Source of the DNA: Istiophorus platypterus
Lineage: Eukaryota; Chordata; Actinopteri; Istiophoriformes; Istiophoridae
Direction: 5' to 3'
NCBI GenBank assembly: GCA_016859345.1
Contig: CM029121.1
Coordinates: forward strand, 4,321,529 to 4,385,528
Length of the DNA: 64,000 nt
Each line of letters starts with the position of its first letter. Within the stretch, counting starts at the first letter, position 1. Positions 62,801-64,000 of this stretch are shown piece by piece. A program made the translations under genes and the position numbers. Below the pieces are notes generated by a model, which worked only from the letters and a program-made list of their open reading frames with translations, did not search any database and was not told the origin of the DNA.

Positions 62801-63674
62801 ACCACAAGGTGAGGCTGAAATGGCCGATGAGGGCATCCAAGCAAGCACTAGTTCTAGCAAGTTACTTTCCTCGCATATTTACTGTCAGAAAACCACCATT
62901 AGCTTTTTGAACTACTATACACATTGTTATCTCAGATACAGATAATGTTTATGTTGTTTAATCTAAAATTGTTCATATACTAAATAATGTTGTTGCTTAT
63001 GTTGAGATTTAAAGATAATCATGACTTGATTACATGAGTGAAGATGTGTAAAGTACAATTTTAAAGAGAATGGGAAAGACACACACCCAACACTGATACA
63101 TTTATTTAAATTCATAAAGAATAACGTTTTGTTAAACTGCATCTTTCTTACAGATTTGAAATTTTTACTCTTTCAGGCTTTGAGTTTGATACAAACAATC
63201 TTAATTATTTTATCATTCAGTAAAGTAATTTTAAGAAAATTAATTTTTTTTGACGTGATCTTCACCTATGAATTTATGTATGTGTATGTTCAGCTAGTAG
63301 GAAACCTACTAAAAAGGCTGTCACATGACCATCACCCTGCAGGTACAAGCAGCTGCATGGTTGTATATGTTTTGAAGCTCTGGACCTTGAGTCCTGATTT
63401 TTTTTTTGTGCTGTCAAGAAACTATTTTTATGACTTTGCATGATGTAACTGACTGCAGCTACCAATGTCAGATCATTTCTAAATCTCTTTCACATACCCG
63501 TGCACACATAAATTCTTACATACTGCATTTTACCTTCCTAGCAATGCGTTCCACCACCACCTTAGCCACAGGGGTTATTGCCCCTCCTTCAGGGTCATAG
63601 AATGGGCTCTGGGGGTGGTCCAAACTGGTCAGTGGTCGGATCCTCTCCTGAGGGAGGGTGGGCTTATTTGGGGA
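48682..63674 (-). CDS. spon1: Spondin-1 / F-spondin (spon1), C-terminal eight exons
   Basis: Minus-strand join of 63674-63534, 62605-62530, 60264-60082, 54382-54212, 51360-51193, 51105-50947, 49206-48940 and 48845-48682. All joins are GT-AG and in frame: 442 residues and a TAG stop. F-spondin is a secreted extracellular-matrix protein, first known from the floor plate, that guides axons and binds ApoE receptors and APP. The human protein is about 807 residues with reeler, spondin and six TSR domains. Visible here are the end of the spondin region, an acidic connector and TSR1-6. Strings such as LTSLDHPQSPFYDPEGG, DDTPETCIYSGWSPWSAC and the intervening spacing match F-spondin, not spondin-2 (one TSR) or R-spondins. 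The gene points toward syt9 (tail to tail). The a/b paralogue cannot be told. Confidence 0.95.
48940..49206 (-). CDS. spon1: spon1 exon: TSR5 and basic/Gly-rich linker
   Basis: The acceptor is CTCCATTCAG before 49206; the donor is CCAG|GTTGGT at 48939. It encodes VDCMVSEWSEWSECNKSCGK, GHTIRTRMVK, GGNPCPETIQRKKCKIRKC (TSR5, six cysteines, CNKSCG O-fucose site), then a linker RTKTRDQR, eight glycines (49018-48995), KRRRRGKQGR and an acidic end LEEQPG. The linker is a place where F-spondin is known to be cut by plasmin (between TSR5 and TSR6). The polyglycine is encoded by GGA/GGT triplets and looks like a repeat expansion. Confidence 0.93.
49207..50946. other. spon1 intron, 1.7 kb
   Basis: Between TSR5 and TSR4 exons. 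AT-rich, with no gene or recognised transposon. A 76-codon open frame at 49734-49964 (+) has no motif. Confidence 0.6.
50947..51105 (-). CDS. spon1: spon1 exon: TSR4
   Basis: The acceptor is GTGTCTGCAG; the donor is C|GTAAGT. It encodes TIPCMLSPWLEWSECSVTCG, RGVRTRQRMLKSDPAECTEE and EQTEKCMLPEC. The six-cysteine pattern, WxxW for C-mannosylation and CSVTCG for O-fucosylation are all present. It is one of the matrix-binding repeats. It is separated from the TSR3 exon by an 87-bp intron. Confidence 0.94.
51193..51360 (-). CDS. spon1: spon1 exon: TSR3
   Basis: The acceptor is GTTCCCTCAG; the donor is TGCC|GTGAGT. It encodes PSSCVVTEWGEWDSCSVTCG, IGMRRRERMVKMPPIDGSMC and VEKCMMMEC. Full TSR cysteine set, WxxW and CSVTCG. 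The basic cluster MRRRERMVK is the usual TSR arginine strand. Confidence 0.94.
51528..51579. repeat. (CA)n microsatellite
   Basis: Perfect AC run of about 52 bp in the TSR3-TSR2 intron. Confidence 0.96.
51640..52125 (+). repeat. Percomorph-type dispersed repeat, copy 2 (family Z)
   Basis: Blocks AGCATGTTAGCATGCTAATA, CAAAGTACAGCTCAGGCTGG, TTGCAGGTATTTGGTCATAA, GGTCAGGGGATCACCAAAGT and ATCAGTCTGGACTAAA. This is the most complete copy in the window; relatives are at 18286-18670 and 58140-58440. Confidence 0.7.
52477..52770 (+). repeat. Teleost-type dispersed repeat
   Basis: It starts TGACTTCTGTTAAGGAGGTT and carries CAGCAGGATTATGCAAAAAT, TTACACCAAACTTGATGGAG and, at its end, ACTCTCTTGAGTGCCATTCT. 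I recognise this pattern as a common fish interspersed repeat; the class is uncertain. Part of its reverse may be present near 39590-39680. Confidence 0.55.
52830..53340. repeat. Probable interspersed repeat
   Basis: Intronic stretch with text typical of a decayed fish repeat (for example TGGCCATAACATATTAACAT and ACAAATCTGGGTACATATCA). No second copy was found in the window, so it remains a suspicion. Confidence 0.3.
53714..53836. repeat. (TA)n-(CA)n-(TA)n compound tract
   Basis: About 120 bp of TA repeats flank a central CA block (about 53781-53807), with AAAT interruptions. The TA arms are self-complementary, so a cruciform is possible. Confidence 0.96.
54212..54382 (-). CDS. spon1: spon1 exon: TSR2
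   Basis: The acceptor is TGGTGGACAG; the donor is TGCT|GTGAGT. It encodes PSTCMMSEWISWSACSVSCG, MGMRSRERYVKQYPEDGSLC and EETEKCVVNDEC. Full TSR cysteine set with WxxW and CSVSCG. GMGMRSRERYVKQ is a well-kept F-spondin string. Confidence 0.95.
55217..55992 (-). mobile_element. Tc1-like transposon, internally deleted
   Basis: Left end GAGCACTTTATTAGGAATTA and right end GGTGTTCCTAATAAAGAAG form the same inverted repeat as the element at 39878. The minus strand keeps the N-terminal helix-turn-helix half of the transposase (55813-55577, with RGQRRMTRPIGADRKATVAQ) and traces of the C-terminus near 55300-55440. The catalytic middle is largely lost. At about 0.78 kb it is a non-autonomous relic. It lies inside the TSR2-TSR1 intron of spon1. 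Confidence 0.82.
58140..58440 (+). repeat. Percomorph-type dispersed repeat, copy 3 (family Z)
   Basis: Diverged copy with AATGTTAACATGGTAATGGC, CACCATCTTAGTTTAC and GTAGGTATTTGGTCATATAC then CTAAGTACTGGATAAATT. Confidence 0.5.
60082..60264 (-). CDS. spon1: spon1 exon: TSR1
   Basis: The acceptor is CTTTCTCAG; the donor is GGAG|GTAAAC. It encodes DTPETCIYSGWSPWSACSSA, TCEKGRRMRQRMLKAQLDLS, VPCPHTQDFQPCMGPGC and then SMEG. WxxW is present. The usual CxxxTCG reads CSSATCE, so the glycine after the cysteine is replaced by Glu. The string matches F-spondin TSR1 almost residue for residue as I recall it. Confidence 0.96.
61540..61870 (+). repeat. Percomorph-type dispersed repeat, copy 2 (family W), diverged
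   Basis: Blocks AGCTTAAAGACTCGAAACAG, ACCACCTCTAAAGGTCACTG and CTGTCTTTATGTTAAGCTAA parallel the family at 44146-44460 and its recalled consensus. Divergence is high. Confidence 0.45.
61958..62010 (-). mobile_element. Short L2-type LINE 3' tail
   Basis: AATTCAATTCAGTTTTATTT then ATATAGCACT is the same tail-plus-AAATAAA-like end (minus strand) that closes copies A and B. Little more than the 3' end is left. Confidence 0.5.
62530..62605 (-). CDS. spon1: spon1 exon: acidic connector before TSR1
   Basis: The acceptor is TTATGTGCCCAG; the donor is GGAG|GTACAG. A 76-bp exon encoding GEQCNVVPDTIDDIVADIGQ then EEKEG, in phase with RIARK before and DDTPETC after. It links the spondin domain to TSR1, as in vertebrate F-spondin. 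It has no methionine and is too short for an ORF scan. Confidence 0.93.
62606..63533. other. spon1 intron, 0.9 kb
   Basis: AT-rich intron between the connector exon and the spondin-domain exon. Nothing else recognised. Confidence 0.65.
63534..63674 (-). CDS. spon1: spon1 exon: end of spondin domain region
   Basis: The acceptor is CACCCTCTTTCAG; the donor is AAG|GTAAAA. 47 codons, phase 0 at both ends: SPNKPTLPQERIRPLTSLDH, PQSPFYDPEGGAITPVAKVV and VERIARK. LTSLDHPQSPFYDPEGG is a hallmark of F-spondin. Exons for the reeler and the rest of the spondin domain would lie beyond the right edge. Confidence 0.95.
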
Positions 63675-64000
63675 CTGAAAGAGGGTGAAATAAGGGTAAT
63701 TGAGCAACAACAGTCATAGAAGTGAAGATGTGTTATGTGTAAGGTTTTGCTTGTAGTGTTGGACCCACAGATAATTATCACTCGACTCTGCCGTTCCCCT
63801 CAGCTTTACGAAGCTTTATAGCGTCTTTTAGCCTCACTGCTCTTGTAAGCATAAACAGCACAGATGATTTTATGATAAAAAAAAGCCCTATAAAACCAGC
63901 TTTAAACTTCTTGCTGTCTGCCACATGACAGTCAGCAACCAGTAGGTGAATGGTGGAGCATTTAGCTGCTAAAGCACCAAATATTTTTCACTGGAGTTTG
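63675..64000. other. Next upstream spon1 intron (partial)
   Basis: Non-coding; mostly occupied by repeat family Y from about 63755. Confidence 0.6.
63755..64000 (+). repeat. Dispersed repeat, copy 2 (family Y), cut by window edge
   Basis: It begins near GGACCCACAGATAATTATCA and carries CTCTGCCGTTCCCC, GCATAAACAGCACAG, GGAGCATTTAGCTGCTAAAG and ACCAAATATTT. Same orientation as the copy at 38420. Confidence 0.6.

Noticed and set aside
1..64000. CRISPR array, phage, operon or bacterial defence system
   Set aside because: The window is eukaryotic, with split genes and fish retroelements. The only tandem repeats are microsatellites, with no spacer-repeat structure.

Overview
The window is vertebrate chromosomal DNA, almost certainly from a ray-finned (teleost) fish and probably a percomorph. 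The evidence is split genes with GT-AG introns, some of them only about 90-160 bp long, plus L2/Maui-type LINEs, Tc1/mariner transposons and interspersed repeats of kinds familiar from spiny-rayed fishes, and many CA/GT/TA microsatellites. No operons, CRISPR arrays, phage or bacterial features are present. The species cannot be fixed from the sequence alone.

Two protein-coding genes are present and they converge. On the + strand (2668-21722), seven exons encode all but the extreme N-terminus of a synaptotagmin. The membrane segment, linker, C2A and C2B match synaptotagmin-9 (syt9) best within the SYT3/6/9/10 group. The first coding exon lies to the left of the window, and the last exon adds a teleost-style C-terminal tail. 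On the - strand (63674-48682), eight exons encode the C-terminal half of spondin-1/F-spondin (spon1): the end of the spondin region, an acidic connector and six thrombospondin type-1 repeats (TSR1-6) up to the stop codon. The reeler and most of the spondin domain lie to the right of the window. In human both genes are on 11p15, so their adjacency here fits an old linkage. They are not known to work together: syt9 is a vesicle Ca2+ sensor and spon1 a secreted matrix/axon-guidance protein.

Layout: 1-2667, upstream syt9 intron with old repeats; 2668-21722, syt9 exons, with an almost 11-kb intron between the C2A and C2B exons; 21723-48681, an intergenic region of about 27 kb with three L2 LINE copies (24751-25890 minus; 30857-32070 minus; 32071-35270 plus), a Tc1/mariner element with long inverted repeats that has been invaded by other retroelement pieces (36562-38268), a second Tc1-like element (39878-40954) and several dispersed repeats; 48682-63674, spon1 exons with repeat-rich introns, including a third Tc1-like copy (55217-55992); 63675-64000, an upstream spon1 intron holding part of a repeat.

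I found no undescribed biological system. The points most worth a second look are the alternative C-terminus of syt9, the polyglycine/polyarginine insertion between TSR5 and TSR6 of spon1, the head-to-head L2 pair, the chimeric Tc1 element, and an unexplained segment of about 0.9 kb inside the L2 copy at 32.65-33.53 kb. Family names for repeats rest on remembered consensus patterns and on similarity between copies in this window; no database search was run.
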